Assembly (NCBI RefSeq): GCF_005869875.1
Contig: NZ_VAWG01000017.1
Coordinates: 1-63,313 of the forward strand
DNA length: 63,313 nucleotides
DNA from: Paenibacillus pinistramenti
GTDB taxonomy: Bacteria; Bacillota; Bacilli; Paenibacillales; Paenibacillaceae
Reading direction: 5' to 3'
Part shown: positions 1 through 8,470 of the stretch, one piece after another
Numbering within the stretch: the stretch's first letter is position 1
How the letters are laid out: every line of letters starts with the position of its first letter
The notes under the pieces: generated by a model
Databases searched by the model: none
What the model was told of the DNA's origin: nothing
What the model saw: the letters and a program-made list of their open reading frames with translations, nothing else
Made by a program: the position numbers and the translations under genes

Positions 1-127
1 CCATTGCTCCAACAGAGTCTGCTTACCTATGGAATGATCTCCTTCAAGATGTGAAAGCACGCGGCACCGAAGAGGTTTTGCTCTTTATCTCCGATGGTTT
101 AAAGGGCATTGTGTCTGCCATTGAGCA
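1..127 (+). repeat. 127-bp terminal direct repeat, left copy
   Basis: Bases 1-127 are identical to 63187-63313 and lie inside the transposase gene. An overlap of exactly 127 bp matches a common maximum k-mer size of short-read assemblers. The overlap may therefore reflect assembly (a closed circle or a repeat node) and not biology. Confidence 0.95.
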
Positions 128-596
128 GGTTTATCCTAAAGCGAAATACCAGTCTTGCTGCGTCCATGTATCATGCAGCATCGCCCACAAAGTACGTGTA
201 ACGGACCGGCTTGAGATCTGCCATGATTTTAAAGCCGTATACCGTGCGGAGAGTGAAGAACAAGGAAAGGCCGCCCTAGAAGAGTTCTGTACCAAGTGGA
301 AATCCAGCTATCCCAAGGTTGTAAAATCTCTGCAGGAAAACCCCTATATCTTCACATTCTACAGCTTTCCTGAGTCCATATGGAGAAGCATTTACTCTAC
401 GAATCTCATCGAGTCGTTTAATAAGCAGATTAAGAAGTACACCAAGCGCAAAGAGCAATTTCCACACGAAGAAGCACTGGAGAAGTTCTTAGTTGCTCAG
501 TTTGAAGATTACAACCAGCGATTTGCAACTCGTTGCCATACCGGCTTTGACCAGGCACGCGCTGAACTTCTAGCAATGTTCACAACCACCGACTAA
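1..596 (+). CDS. IS256-family transposase, C-terminal part (5' end outside window)
   Basis: This is the C-terminal half of a mutator-type (IS256/MULE) DDE transposase that catalyses transposition of its own element. Family features include the FISDGLKG segment carrying a catalytic Asp and the late STNLIESFNKQIK segment carrying the catalytic Glu. Reading is open from base 3 to the stop at 594-596. Joining 62598-63186 to 1-596 gives an uninterrupted frame of 394 codons plus stop, the usual length for the family. The two window ends therefore match one full-length transposase gene. The element itself is intact in frame and could be active. Confidence 0.92.
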   Translation, partial: IAPTESAYLWNDLLQDVKARGTEEVLLFISDGLKGIVSAIEQVYPKAKYQSCCVHVSCSIAHKVRVTDRLEICHDFKAVYRAESEEQGKAALEEFCTKWKSSYPKVVKSLQENPYIFTFYSFPESIWRSIYSTNLIESFNKQIKKYTKRKEQFPHEEALEKFLVAQFEDYNQRFATRCHTGFDQARAELLAMFTTTD

Positions 597-667
597 ACAA
601 CGGCATCTACAAGAAATGGTTTTTCTATTTACACAAATTTCTTGACGCTACCGATTTTCCAGATTGG

Positions 668-1549
668 ATGGAGCCTATCATTTTAAAAGAACATTTTTTA
701 AAATTGAAAAAACATTATGAATTAATTTCGGATGAAGAAAAGAATGAATTAATTGAATCGTTTAATATGAATACCCAGATTGAAAGAATTTGTAAAAAAG
801 ATATTAGGCCCATTTCTTATGATGAGTTATTAAATAACGCAACTACTGAATTTATAAAGTGTATAGAAAGTATAAAGTTAATTCAAGAGTATCTTTATGA
901 TAATTTGCTCAAGCTCAAGTACTTTAATGATATAGCAGTGACATTTAAAAAATATTATGAAAGTTTTTATGACAAATCTATCGAGTATGTTTGCCCATTT
1001 TGTGGACTTGATAGTTTGTTAACTTCTAAAGATTTGTATAGAGAGGCATTTGATCACTTTCTTCCAAAATCAGTATATCCATTTGTTTCATTTTTAAGAG
1101 AAAATCTCTTCCCTATTTGTTATACTTGTAATTCATTGTATAAAAACAATAAAAACCCTCATGATTATGGAAAATCATTCTACCCTTTTACTACAGAAAT
1201 TAATGATTGCAAGTTATCATTTGAAATAGTTTCCGGCGTAATTGAAAAAACAGAAATAACTAGTAATTGTTTTCAAGAAGAGATAGAGACTTGGAATGGT
1301 TTATTTGAAATAAAAAATAGGATTAATAATTTTGCCGATGTTAATTTGAATGGATGGTTATCAAATATAACAGAAGTTATGGATATTTACGGTGTTGATT
1401 ATGAGCACGCAATAAAAGCTGAAATAAAGTTATGTAAGCCTATAATGCAGGATCATAAATTTGTTAAAAAAGCTGCATTAGAAGCTTTACAAGCAATAGA
1501 AGAGGATAATACTAACACTGAGGAAGATAAAATTTTGCTCACATCGTAG
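668..1549 (+). CDS. HNH endonuclease, probably 5'-truncated by IS256
   Basis: This protein has the HNH/zinc-binding nuclease pattern: a CPFC knuckle near residue 113, then DHFLPKS (HNH His) near residue 138, and NLFPICYTCNSLYKNNKNP carrying the Asn, the second CxxC knuckle and the basic tail. Such nucleases often act as effectors of two-gene antiphage systems with an AAA/ABC-type ATPase partner, which is absent here. The frame stays open upstream of the first ATG through the insertion-sequence boundary (codons for TDFPDW precede M1), and no ribosome site precedes the ATG. I infer that IS256 insertion removed the true start and possibly the upstream partner. The gene is far more AT-rich than its neighbours. 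Residues before about 100 show no recognisable domain. The HNH call is firm; its activity in the present state is doubtful. Confidence 0.75.
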   Translation: MEPIILKEHFLKLKKHYELISDEEKNELIESFNMNTQIERICKKDIRPISYDELLNNATTEFIKCIESIKLIQEYLYDNLLKLKYFNDIAVTFKKYYESFYDKSIEYVCPFCGLDSLLTSKDLYREAFDHFLPKSVYPFVSFLRENLFPICYTCNSLYKNNKNPHDYGKSFYPFTTEINDCKLSFEIVSGVIEKTEITSNCFQEEIETWNGLFEIKNRINNFADVNLNGWLSNITEVMDIYGVDYEHAIKAEIKLCKPIMQDHKFVKKAALEALQAIEEDNTNTEEDKILLTS

Positions 1550-1641
1550 CATCGCTGCCTGCTTGTTTGAATGTATTCGATTGATTAAATTGAAGCAATA
1601 AGTCCAGAGTTAATAAGATGAATTTTACGATAAAAGCTACA

Positions 1642-1681
1642 CCCAAACAAAGTGAGTATTTCCTTTGTTTGGGTTTTTTTT
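1642..1681 (+). terminator. Intrinsic terminator after HNH gene
   Basis: A perfect 11-bp stem (CCCAAACAAAG at 1642-1652 with CTTTGTTTGGG at 1663-1673) is followed by a run of Ts. It isolates the HNH gene from operon 1. Confidence 0.93.
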
Positions 1682-1739
1682 GTTGTTGTTACAGGACTTA
1701 ATGCCTATATTGTCGAATTATCAATAAAGGAATTTTCTC

Positions 1740-1786
1740 CATAGGAACGTATATTCGATGACAACCTATTGTCTAATCATTATGTT
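1740..1786 (+). promoter_or_regulatory. Operon 1 promoter with shared LexA-like box
   Basis: The box reads TAGGAAC (1742-1748), GTAT, ATTCGATGACA (1753-1763). ATGACA at 1758-1763 can serve as a -35 element, with TATGTT at 1781-1786 as the -10 after a 17-bp spacer. GAAC-N4-ATTC is one mismatch from the Bacillus SOS core GAAC-N4-GTTC. The same motif occurs at 13217-13238 and 26179-26200. Overlap with the putative -35 would suit repression. Confidence 0.65.
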
Positions 1787-1826
1787 TAAATATGATCAAC
1801 AGACATTAGCGATGGAGGGATTAGGT

Positions 1827-4511
1827 ATGGCATTTCTGAAATGCTCGGAATGCACCAATATGCTAAAGGCAATTCAAATTTCCAATAAAATCAGCCAAGT
1901 TGGGGAGCAACGATTACTTGAATATTCGCCAACCGGGATTAAATGCTCAGACTGGACTCCCGTAATTGAAAACCTCCGAGGATTCGCAGAAGGAATTTAC
2001 TGTCCGTCTTGTTTTGCTATCGTTCCTCTAGAGAAAGAAGAATTTGTACTATGTGAGGATAACCGAATTCCTGGCGTCGTAAGTCATGAATTTTCATCAG
2101 AAGATGTACTGAATAAGCTGAAGAAGTTGGCCGAGGAAGAGGCCGCTGAGATTTATGTACATACACTTCCTGCCAAAGAGGCAACTTTTGCAAATATTCC
2201 TGAATCTACACCGGAGCCCATTAAGGACGCCTTATATCGAATGGGAATTAAGCAGTTATATTCACACCAAGCAGAAACGGCCGATGCAGTCCATTCTGGT
2301 TCTAATGTTGTCTTGGTCACTTCAACGTCATCCGGAAAGACGTTGTCCTATAACCTGCCGATTCTTAGTCGTTTATATAACCATCCCGAAGAACGTGCGT
2401 TATACATATTTCCAACCAAAGCGTTAGCAAATGATCAGTTGGATCAAATTAGGCGTTTTGGCTTACAACAGGCGGAGAATCCTTCTTCCCTGGATGAGTG
2501 GTTTGAGACCCAGTTGCATTTGGGAGATCGTCTGATTCATATTGGTCGGCTGGATGGGGATACCGAGAATGGGCCGCGGCAGCGAATCATGGAAAAAGCA
2601 CAGGTATGGATGACGAATCCGGATATGATTCATTACTCCATTCTCGGGCAAGTTCAGAAGGTGAAGTATGCGACCGCGCACCACATTCGAAATTATCTGC
2701 AGAATCTCAAATTTATTGTGCTTGATGAGATGCATATGTACCGCGGCACATTCGGAAGTCATGTCGCATTAGTACTCAGACGCCTGCTTAAGGTTTGCCG
2801 AGAGCTTGGTAATGCACACAAAATCCAGATTATCACGAGCTCAGCAACGATTGAGAACCCTGCTAGATTAGCAGAGGATCTTACGGGGCTAAGTGGCTTT
2901 ACCCTCATTAATACAGATGGTTCCGCCCATCAGAAGAAGGGAATCGTCCTCTGGAATCCTGGCATGTCTGCCGACGAACAAGTCCGCCGCGCGCCTTCTA
3001 CCGATGCGATTACGATGGCGAAACAAATTATGACTGTGGATCAGAAGGTGATTAAGAGCATTATTTTTCAGCCTTCTCGCAGCCAGACGATGGTATTTAC
3101 CCGTTATATCAAAGACGTATTGCGCCAGCCTCTCCGACTACCTAAGGAGAAAGTGGACGGAGAGAAACTCGCGGCTTTTTATACTGGAATCCTACCGAAT
3201 GATACCCGTAAACGAATTATTGAGCGGCTCAAGTCCCACGATATTCATGTCATTATTACGACCAATGCCCTTGAAGTCGGGATTGATATCGGTGATCTGA
3301 GTCTCGCCGTACTTGTTGGTTATCCCGGATCGAAAGCGGCATTCTCCCAACAGATTGGGCGCGTAGGCCGCAAAGGCGAGGGAGTCGCTGTCTTGATCCT
3401 GCAGGACGAACCGCTTCAGCAGTATTACATGCGAAACCCACTGGAGTTTATTCACAAGGCTCCGGAAGTAGTTCGAATTAATCCAACAAATTACAAGTTG
3501 TTGGCTTTGCATATTCCCCTACTGAGAGAAGAGCTCGGGAGAGAAGTCACGAAGGAAGACTTGCAGAACATGTTCCCCGGATTAGTTGAAGACTATATCG
3601 AGACTGTTCTCCAAGTTGCCGCATCAGCGAATCAAGAGGAAGTCGTTGATAAAAAGTTTAGCCTTCGATCCATCTCCGGGCAAAACTACAGCGTCACCAT
3701 TCGGGGGCAGGATCAAACGATCGTTGACGGTCTGGATGAATGGAGTGCTCTTCGTGACTTTCATGAAGGCGCGATCTATTGGACTCCTGGAGAAAAAGGC
3801 TATCGAGTAGACTCTATCAATCGCAGAAAAGGCGAAATCATTCTATTGCCTATTCAAGAACTAACTTATTACACCCAATCTACTTATCGTGATGCCATCG
3901 ATATTATGCAGACTTACCAGAAGCAAAATATCGAAGGAATCGATATGGCCTATGGTGAACTGGAGATCAAGCGGAGCGTCTTCGGTTATAAAAAAGTTTA
4001 CTTCGGACAGAAGCATGAATCGGAGCAGGTTCAATTGGATCATCCGTCCGTCACCCGATTTACACCCGAAGGAATGTGGGTTACATTAACGGATTCCCAA
4101 TGGGGTCATCTGAAGAATAACATCCAGGAATGGGTAGATGAAGGCAGACCCGTTGATCTGTTGGGCGAAGGCTCTCTTCACGCTGCAGGTCACGCTATGA
4201 CTTCCGTTATTCCTGACCTCATTATTTGTGACGCGAATGACTTTACAGGTTTTTCCGCGAGTGCAATGACGGCTTTTGCTAATCGACCTGTTATCGGATT
4301 CTATGGGGAGAATGGGTCCGGCCTCGGAACCATCGAGGCGATTTACGAGAAACTCCCTCATGTGCTACGAAAAGCGCTTGAGCTTATTGAGAGCTGCCCT
4401 TGTTCTGAAGGATGTCCTAGTTGCGTCCAGCTCCCCGATAAAGGGAATATTGAATTGTTCAAACTTGGGGCCAAAATGCTGCTGAAGATATTGATTGAAG
4501 GGATCGATTAA
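1827..4511 (+). CDS. MrfA/YprA-like DEXH helicase with C-terminal four-Cys (DUF1998-type) domain, paralogue 1
   Basis: This is a superfamily 2 helicase of the MrfA/Hrq1 group, 894 aa from the chosen start. Visible in order are an N-terminal zinc-finger-like pair (LKCSEC and YCPSC), a P-loop STSSGKT near residue 166, DEMH near 299, SSAT near 338, QQIGRVGR near 508, and a C-terminal Cys cluster (CPCSEGCPSC) near 857. In the family this cluster binds a metal, and B. subtilis MrfA acts in excision of mitomycin lesions. The ATG at 1827 is preceded by GGAGG at 1814 with 8-nt spacing. The earlier in-frame ATG at 1758 lies inside the -35 element and is rejected. It is the first gene of operon 1 and ends 2 bp before a second helicase of the same architecture. 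Similar helicases occur in DISARM and Druantia loci, but the hallmark partners of those systems are not here. Confidence 0.85.
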   Translation: MAFLKCSECTNMLKAIQISNKISQVGEQRLLEYSPTGIKCSDWTPVIENLRGFAEGIYCPSCFAIVPLEKEEFVLCEDNRIPGVVSHEFSSEDVLNKLKKLAEEEAAEIYVHTLPAKEATFANIPESTPEPIKDALYRMGIKQLYSHQAETADAVHSGSNVVLVTSTSSGKTLSYNLPILSRLYNHPEERALYIFPTKALANDQLDQIRRFGLQQAENPSSLDEWFETQLHLGDRLIHIGRLDGDTENGPRQRIMEKAQVWMTNPDMIHYSILGQVQKVKYATAHHIRNYLQNLKFIVLDEMHMYRGTFGSHVALVLRRLLKVCRELGNAHKIQIITSSATIENPARLAEDLTGLSGFTLINTDGSAHQKKGIVLWNPGMSADEQVRRAPSTDAITMAKQIMTVDQKVIKSIIFQPSRSQTMVFTRYIKDVLRQPLRLPKEKVDGEKLAAFYTGILPNDTRKRIIERLKSHDIHVIITTNALEVGIDIGDLSLAVLVGYPGSKAAFSQQIGRVGRKGEGVAVLILQDEPLQQYYMRNPLEFIHKAPEVVRINPTNYKLLALHIPLLREELGREVTKEDLQNMFPGLVEDYIETVLQVAASANQEEVVDKKFSLRSISGQNYSVTIRGQDQTIVDGLDEWSALRDFHEGAIYWTPGEKGYRVDSINRRKGEIILLPIQELTYYTQSTYRDAIDIMQTYQKQNIEGIDMAYGELEIKRSVFGYKKVYFGQKHESEQVQLDHPSVTRFTPEGMWVTLTDSQWGHLKNNIQEWVDEGRPVDLLGEGSLHAAGHAMTSVIPDLIICDANDFTGFSASAMTAFANRPVIGFYGENGSGLGTIEAIYEKLPHVLRKALELIESCPCSEGCPSCVQLPDKGNIELFKLGAKMLLKILIEGID

Positions 4512-4513
4512 GA

Positions 4514-7270
4514 ATGCCTGTAATCTGCTCTTCTTGTGGAGGCCAACGGCCATACGGAGACTTTGTCCAAATCGGTTATAAAGCTGATCCGAAAGGATAT
4601 TACCGTTATATCGATCAACGTGCAAACGGGATTCGCATTTCGGAGTGGCGCTCAATTGAACCCGATATGGAGTCCTATATAAACAAACAAGCTGGCGTTT
4701 ATTGTACGCATGATGGATGTTCAATCTTGGACGGGATGTTGACACCGGAAGAAATGGAAATGATCTCAGACCGAAGACTTCCCGTGCAACAAGCATTCGA
4801 TAGTGATATGCTCGTCCAGAACTTGCTTGAAGTCGGAAAACGTATCCGAAGCGACGTACATGTACATCAAATTGATGCCAATCAAGGTGCTTATGCTGAC
4901 CAAATCCTAATGCCCAGTTGGTTGCAACGGAAGCTTCATTCTCTGGGGATCATTAAGCTGTATGAGCATCAAGGAGAAGCCATACAGAACATCCGGGAAG
5001 GACGCAATGTCGTTCTCTGTACGAAAACCGCATCGGGAAAATCATTGGCTTACAATGTTCCCATCATGGAAAAATTGGTATCTGATCCGGACGCGTGTGC
5101 GTTATATTTGGCTCCGTTCAAAGCATTGGTCGAAGATCAGTTTACCCATTTGAAAGAATGGGCCGATGATATAGAAGAGCAGGGAAATAAAATTTCGCTT
5201 AATGGATTTTCGCGATTCACTGTGAATGAACAACAAATATCTGTTGGACTTCTTCATGGGCAGCGGAACGTTCCGGAGCATATGAGAAAAGATCAGGCGT
5301 CTAGCTTCGTGTTCTCTGAGGGGCGCTATTGGCTGACCAACGTCCACTACCTGCACTTAATTCTTCAAGGAGCAGGCTCATCTACGGGAAGAGGTTCCCA
5401 GCTATTGCGCTTTTTGCAGAATCTTCGGTATGTGGTTATTGATGAGCTTCATCAGTACTCCGGATTGTTAGGTTCAAAGGTTTCTTTGGTCCTTCGCAGA
5501 TTAAGAATGTTATGTGACAGATTGGGGAATAAAAACGTCCAGTTTATTGCCTGCTCGGCTACCATTGCTAATCCAAAGTATCTAGCTGAAGAATTAACAG
5601 GAATGCGTGGACTGAAAGGATTTCATGAAATATCGGGTGTACAAGCGCCAGTAAAGAAAAAAGCGATTTTGATGTGGAATCCTGGCTTATCAGACGATGA
5701 GCAGAAGAAAAGGGCTGTTGTTTCCGATCTCTATGAAATTCTGCGCACGATCTACAAGGATGGAAGATGGCCAAGAAGTATCATCTTTACAAGCAACCGC
5801 CAACAAGCCCAGCTTTTAAGTCGTGAATTAAACATGATCTTGCGCAGCCATCTTCATGATCATGGCGGGCTTTCGGCAGACGAACCACATGAGTTTTTTC
5901 TGCCGTACCATGCATACCTCACGCAAGAAGTTAAAGAACGAACCATACAAAAACTTGAGCAAGGCGAGATCCTTGGAGTGGTCACTACTAGCGCCCTAGA
6001 GGTCGGAATTGATGTGAAGTGTCTGGATGTATGTATATTGTTGGGGTATCCAGGTTCTCAGGCCTCCTTTTGGCAGCAGGCTGGTCGTGTGGGGCGCAGC
6101 AGAGACGGTGTGGTGATTATGATGGTTCAGGAAGAGCCATTGCAGCAATACTTTGCCCGCAACCCTGAAGAATTCTTTACGCTTTCGCCTGAATCAGCAG
6201 CAATCAATACAACGAATCCCAGGCTATTAAAGGAGCATCTCGCATACGCAGCTCACGAACTGGGAGGAACGTTGACGAATGCTATGAATTATGTTCGCTC
6301 TTCGGCGCTTCGCAAGGTGGTTGCGGAAGCAAGCGACCAGTGGCAGCAGATTGAAGGGAAACTACACTATCAAGGAGAAACACCCCGGTATCAAACTTTG
6401 TTCACTATGGGCGATACCTATACGGTTGTAACCAAGAACGGGTGGAATGAGGACATTCTATTTCAAGGTGTGGATGGACGTTCCTTGATTCGAGATTATC
6501 ACGTAGATGCCGTATTTCTGGGACCTGACAATCGTACCTTTTATAAGGTCAAGTGGGTCAATAACAGGCAACGCAAAGTGGTTGTAGAGCCAGTAAGAAC
6601 GGATTACCATACTCGCGGAATTGTTCGTGATAGCATTGAAATCCATGATATAACCAATCCTCTGATAAGTGACGCGGCGATCAAATCCAATCTTGGAAAC
6701 ATCATCGTAAAACGAAGTACATTTGGCTACAAAAAAATCTACAATCACGGCGCAACGCCTCCCGAAACCGTGCAATTAACAAACACATATCCTGTCAGTT
6801 TTCAAACCGAGGCGTTTTGGTTGATGTGGGATCACCAAGGAAGGGATGAACTTAGAGGTCTGCTCGAGGATGTGCAGAATCGCGAATCCATTGACTTGGA
6901 GACTTTGGTTGAAGGAAGCCTTCATGCCGTTGAACATGCCATAGCATCTGCGATACCGGCTGTTGTAAGGTGTAGTATGGCTGATTTTCAGCACACCTCT
7001 TTTTATTCTGGCTCGGCCTTGTTTGGAATGCCCGGGATGTTCTTCTACGACAGCCAAGCAGGAGGCGGTTCGGGTATCGTCGAGGTTGTTGCGGAAAAGT
7101 TCGGGGTTCTCTTGGATAAAGCCCAACAGATCATTAGCAGCTGTGGTTGTTCAGACGGCTGTCCATCGTGCATTCAGTTATTTCATTGTGAAAAACAGAA
7201 TGAGCCGCTGCATAAGGCTGGGGCTTTGTTGGTAATCAAGCATTTACGAAAATCTTTCGGATATCTCTAA
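4514..7270 (+). CDS. MrfA/YprA-like DEXH helicase, paralogue 2
   Basis: This 918-aa protein has the same domain order as its upstream neighbour: N-terminal CSSC finger, P-loop KTASGKS near residue 171, DELH near 309, CSAT near 348, QQAGRVGRS near 523, and the terminal CGCSDGCPSC cluster near 876. The two paralogues are clearly diverged, so this is an old pairing and not a recent duplication. A hetero-pair that loads on or remodels DNA for the downstream nucleases is plausible but inferred. The start follows the preceding stop by 2 nt, with a weak AAGGGA-type ribosome site inside the end of paralogue 1, which suggests translational coupling. Confidence 0.85.
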   Translation: MPVICSSCGGQRPYGDFVQIGYKADPKGYYRYIDQRANGIRISEWRSIEPDMESYINKQAGVYCTHDGCSILDGMLTPEEMEMISDRRLPVQQAFDSDMLVQNLLEVGKRIRSDVHVHQIDANQGAYADQILMPSWLQRKLHSLGIIKLYEHQGEAIQNIREGRNVVLCTKTASGKSLAYNVPIMEKLVSDPDACALYLAPFKALVEDQFTHLKEWADDIEEQGNKISLNGFSRFTVNEQQISVGLLHGQRNVPEHMRKDQASSFVFSEGRYWLTNVHYLHLILQGAGSSTGRGSQLLRFLQNLRYVVIDELHQYSGLLGSKVSLVLRRLRMLCDRLGNKNVQFIACSATIANPKYLAEELTGMRGLKGFHEISGVQAPVKKKAILMWNPGLSDDEQKKRAVVSDLYEILRTIYKDGRWPRSIIFTSNRQQAQLLSRELNMILRSHLHDHGGLSADEPHEFFLPYHAYLTQEVKERTIQKLEQGEILGVVTTSALEVGIDVKCLDVCILLGYPGSQASFWQQAGRVGRSRDGVVIMMVQEEPLQQYFARNPEEFFTLSPESAAINTTNPRLLKEHLAYAAHELGGTLTNAMNYVRSSALRKVVAEASDQWQQIEGKLHYQGETPRYQTLFTMGDTYTVVTKNGWNEDILFQGVDGRSLIRDYHVDAVFLGPDNRTFYKVKWVNNRQRKVVVEPVRTDYHTRGIVRDSIEIHDITNPLISDAAIKSNLGNIIVKRSTFGYKKIYNHGATPPETVQLTNTYPVSFQTEAFWLMWDHQGRDELRGLLEDVQNRESIDLETLVEGSLHAVEHAIASAIPAVVRCSMADFQHTSFYSGSALFGMPGMFFYDSQAGGGSGIVEVVAEKFGVLLDKAQQIISSCGCSDGCPSCIQLFHCEKQNEPLHKAGALLVIKHLRKSFGYL

Positions 7271-7357
7271 AGCAGTTGCTCAATATATATCCGTCCGAAG
7301 TGTATCTGCATTTCAAGAGAAACCTGGATCGTGGAATATTATGAGAAGGAGCGTATG

Positions 7358-8431
7358 ATGAAGAGTGTATTTTCCCGACTATTTCGGGTGTTGAATAACA
7401 GTAATAGTCATCCTCACGAGGACTTCTTAACTGAAGTGTTCGCCGAACTTCTTTGTGATCAGGAGACGATGATTGATTTTCTTGAGAATGTATTAGAAAT
7501 ACCGGTGCAGGAAGTGAAGCATTCATCCATTCAAACACAGGTGATGTTTCCGGCTTTGCCCCATCATCAGATGGATAGCCGACCGGATATGGCGATACGA
7601 TTTTATGAAGGACAGAAACCATATGTATTGTTCATCGAAAGCAAGCTAGGATCTCCGGAAGGAACGGATCAGCTGTCGAGATATGCGGATCAACTCAGCG
7701 TACTCACTAGTCAAGGAACAAAATGCTATCTGATTTATTTAACCCAGTATTCTGATGAAAAGGATGCTTCGCTCGTATTAGCGAATCACAAAAACGTAGT
7801 TTTCAGGCAGCTGCGGTGGTTTCACATTTTCAAGTGGATCAAGCAGTTGGAATTGGAGAATAGCTACGCGTCCAAAGTTTTGGATTATATGGAGGAGATC
7901 GGATTGGAAGATAATCGGCAGTTCACACCTGTTGACGTGTATGCTATTCAAAACATGAATCGGCTGCAGCGCATGATGGACGAGTGCATGGATGGGATTG
8001 TAGACGGTGTGATGACAGAACATTTCGGTAGGGCACTTCAGCAATATAACCGTTATAACCAGCTAAAGTATCTGGAACGATACGTTAAGGCTAGTGAACA
8101 AGAAGGGCGAGCCACCGAGGTGGCTGTAGGTTTTTATTTAACAGATGGAGATTATCCCATGGTTTCCGTTGTTTATGAATTCTGTCCACGACGATGCTCA
8201 GACGTTCCTAGCGTTGTGGCAGCCATGCAGAACTTTATTGCTAAACATTCGGGCTGGGAAACTTTCGATTTAAACACTGACGCAGAATGGCAAGGGATTT
8301 CCTGTGACCGTAGTTTAGTCGAATTTCTTCATCATGAGGATCACATCAACGAAATCCAAAAATTTTTCCTCGAGAAATTAAATGAGCTTCATGAGATCAA
8401 GATTAACCATCCGGACTTGTACTGGAAATAA
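7358..8431 (+). CDS. PD-(D/E)XK nuclease family protein
   Basis: The N-terminal half has the signature of the PD-(D/E)XK nuclease superfamily: HPHEDFLTEVFAELL supplies an early Glu, RPDMAI the Asp, and FIESKLGS the ExK pair, followed by a QLSRYADQL helix. Members cut DNA and are frequent in restriction and antiphage operons. The C-terminal 200 residues are not recognised. The start is set at ATG 7358 because AAGGAG (7346-7351) lies 6 nt upstream; a GTG at 7331 lacks a site. It sits between the helicase pair and the McrBC-like pair in the same direction, so it probably belongs to the same complex or pathway. Confidence 0.75.
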   Translation: MKSVFSRLFRVLNNSNSHPHEDFLTEVFAELLCDQETMIDFLENVLEIPVQEVKHSSIQTQVMFPALPHHQMDSRPDMAIRFYEGQKPYVLFIESKLGSPEGTDQLSRYADQLSVLTSQGTKCYLIYLTQYSDEKDASLVLANHKNVVFRQLRWFHIFKWIKQLELENSYASKVLDYMEEIGLEDNRQFTPVDVYAIQNMNRLQRMMDECMDGIVDGVMTEHFGRALQQYNRYNQLKYLERYVKASEQEGRATEVAVGFYLTDGDYPMVSVVYEFCPRRCSDVPSVVAAMQNFIAKHSGWETFDLNTDAEWQGISCDRSLVEFLHHEDHINEIQKFFLEKLNELHEIKINHPDLYWK

Positions 8432-8470
8432 ATGTCGCAATACTAAAGCGGAGACGACCTGGAGGCAACC

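Larger units (their letters stand above)
1..650 (+). mobile_element. IS256-family element, right (3') portion
   Basis: This is the 3' part of an IS256-type insertion sequence whose 5' part appears at the other end of the window. The right terminal inverted repeat lies at 625-649. Its complement matches the left repeat at 62498-62522 in 20 of 25 positions. The element ends about 18 bp before the first ATG of the HNH gene. The bases outside this end (accgattt) do not repeat outside the left end (taaagag), so no target-site duplication is visible between the two ends. Confidence 0.9.

Noticed and set aside
1758..1826. ATG at 1758 as start of the first helicase
   Set aside because: It lies inside the putative -35 element; ATG 1827 has a clear ribosome site and gives a family-like start.
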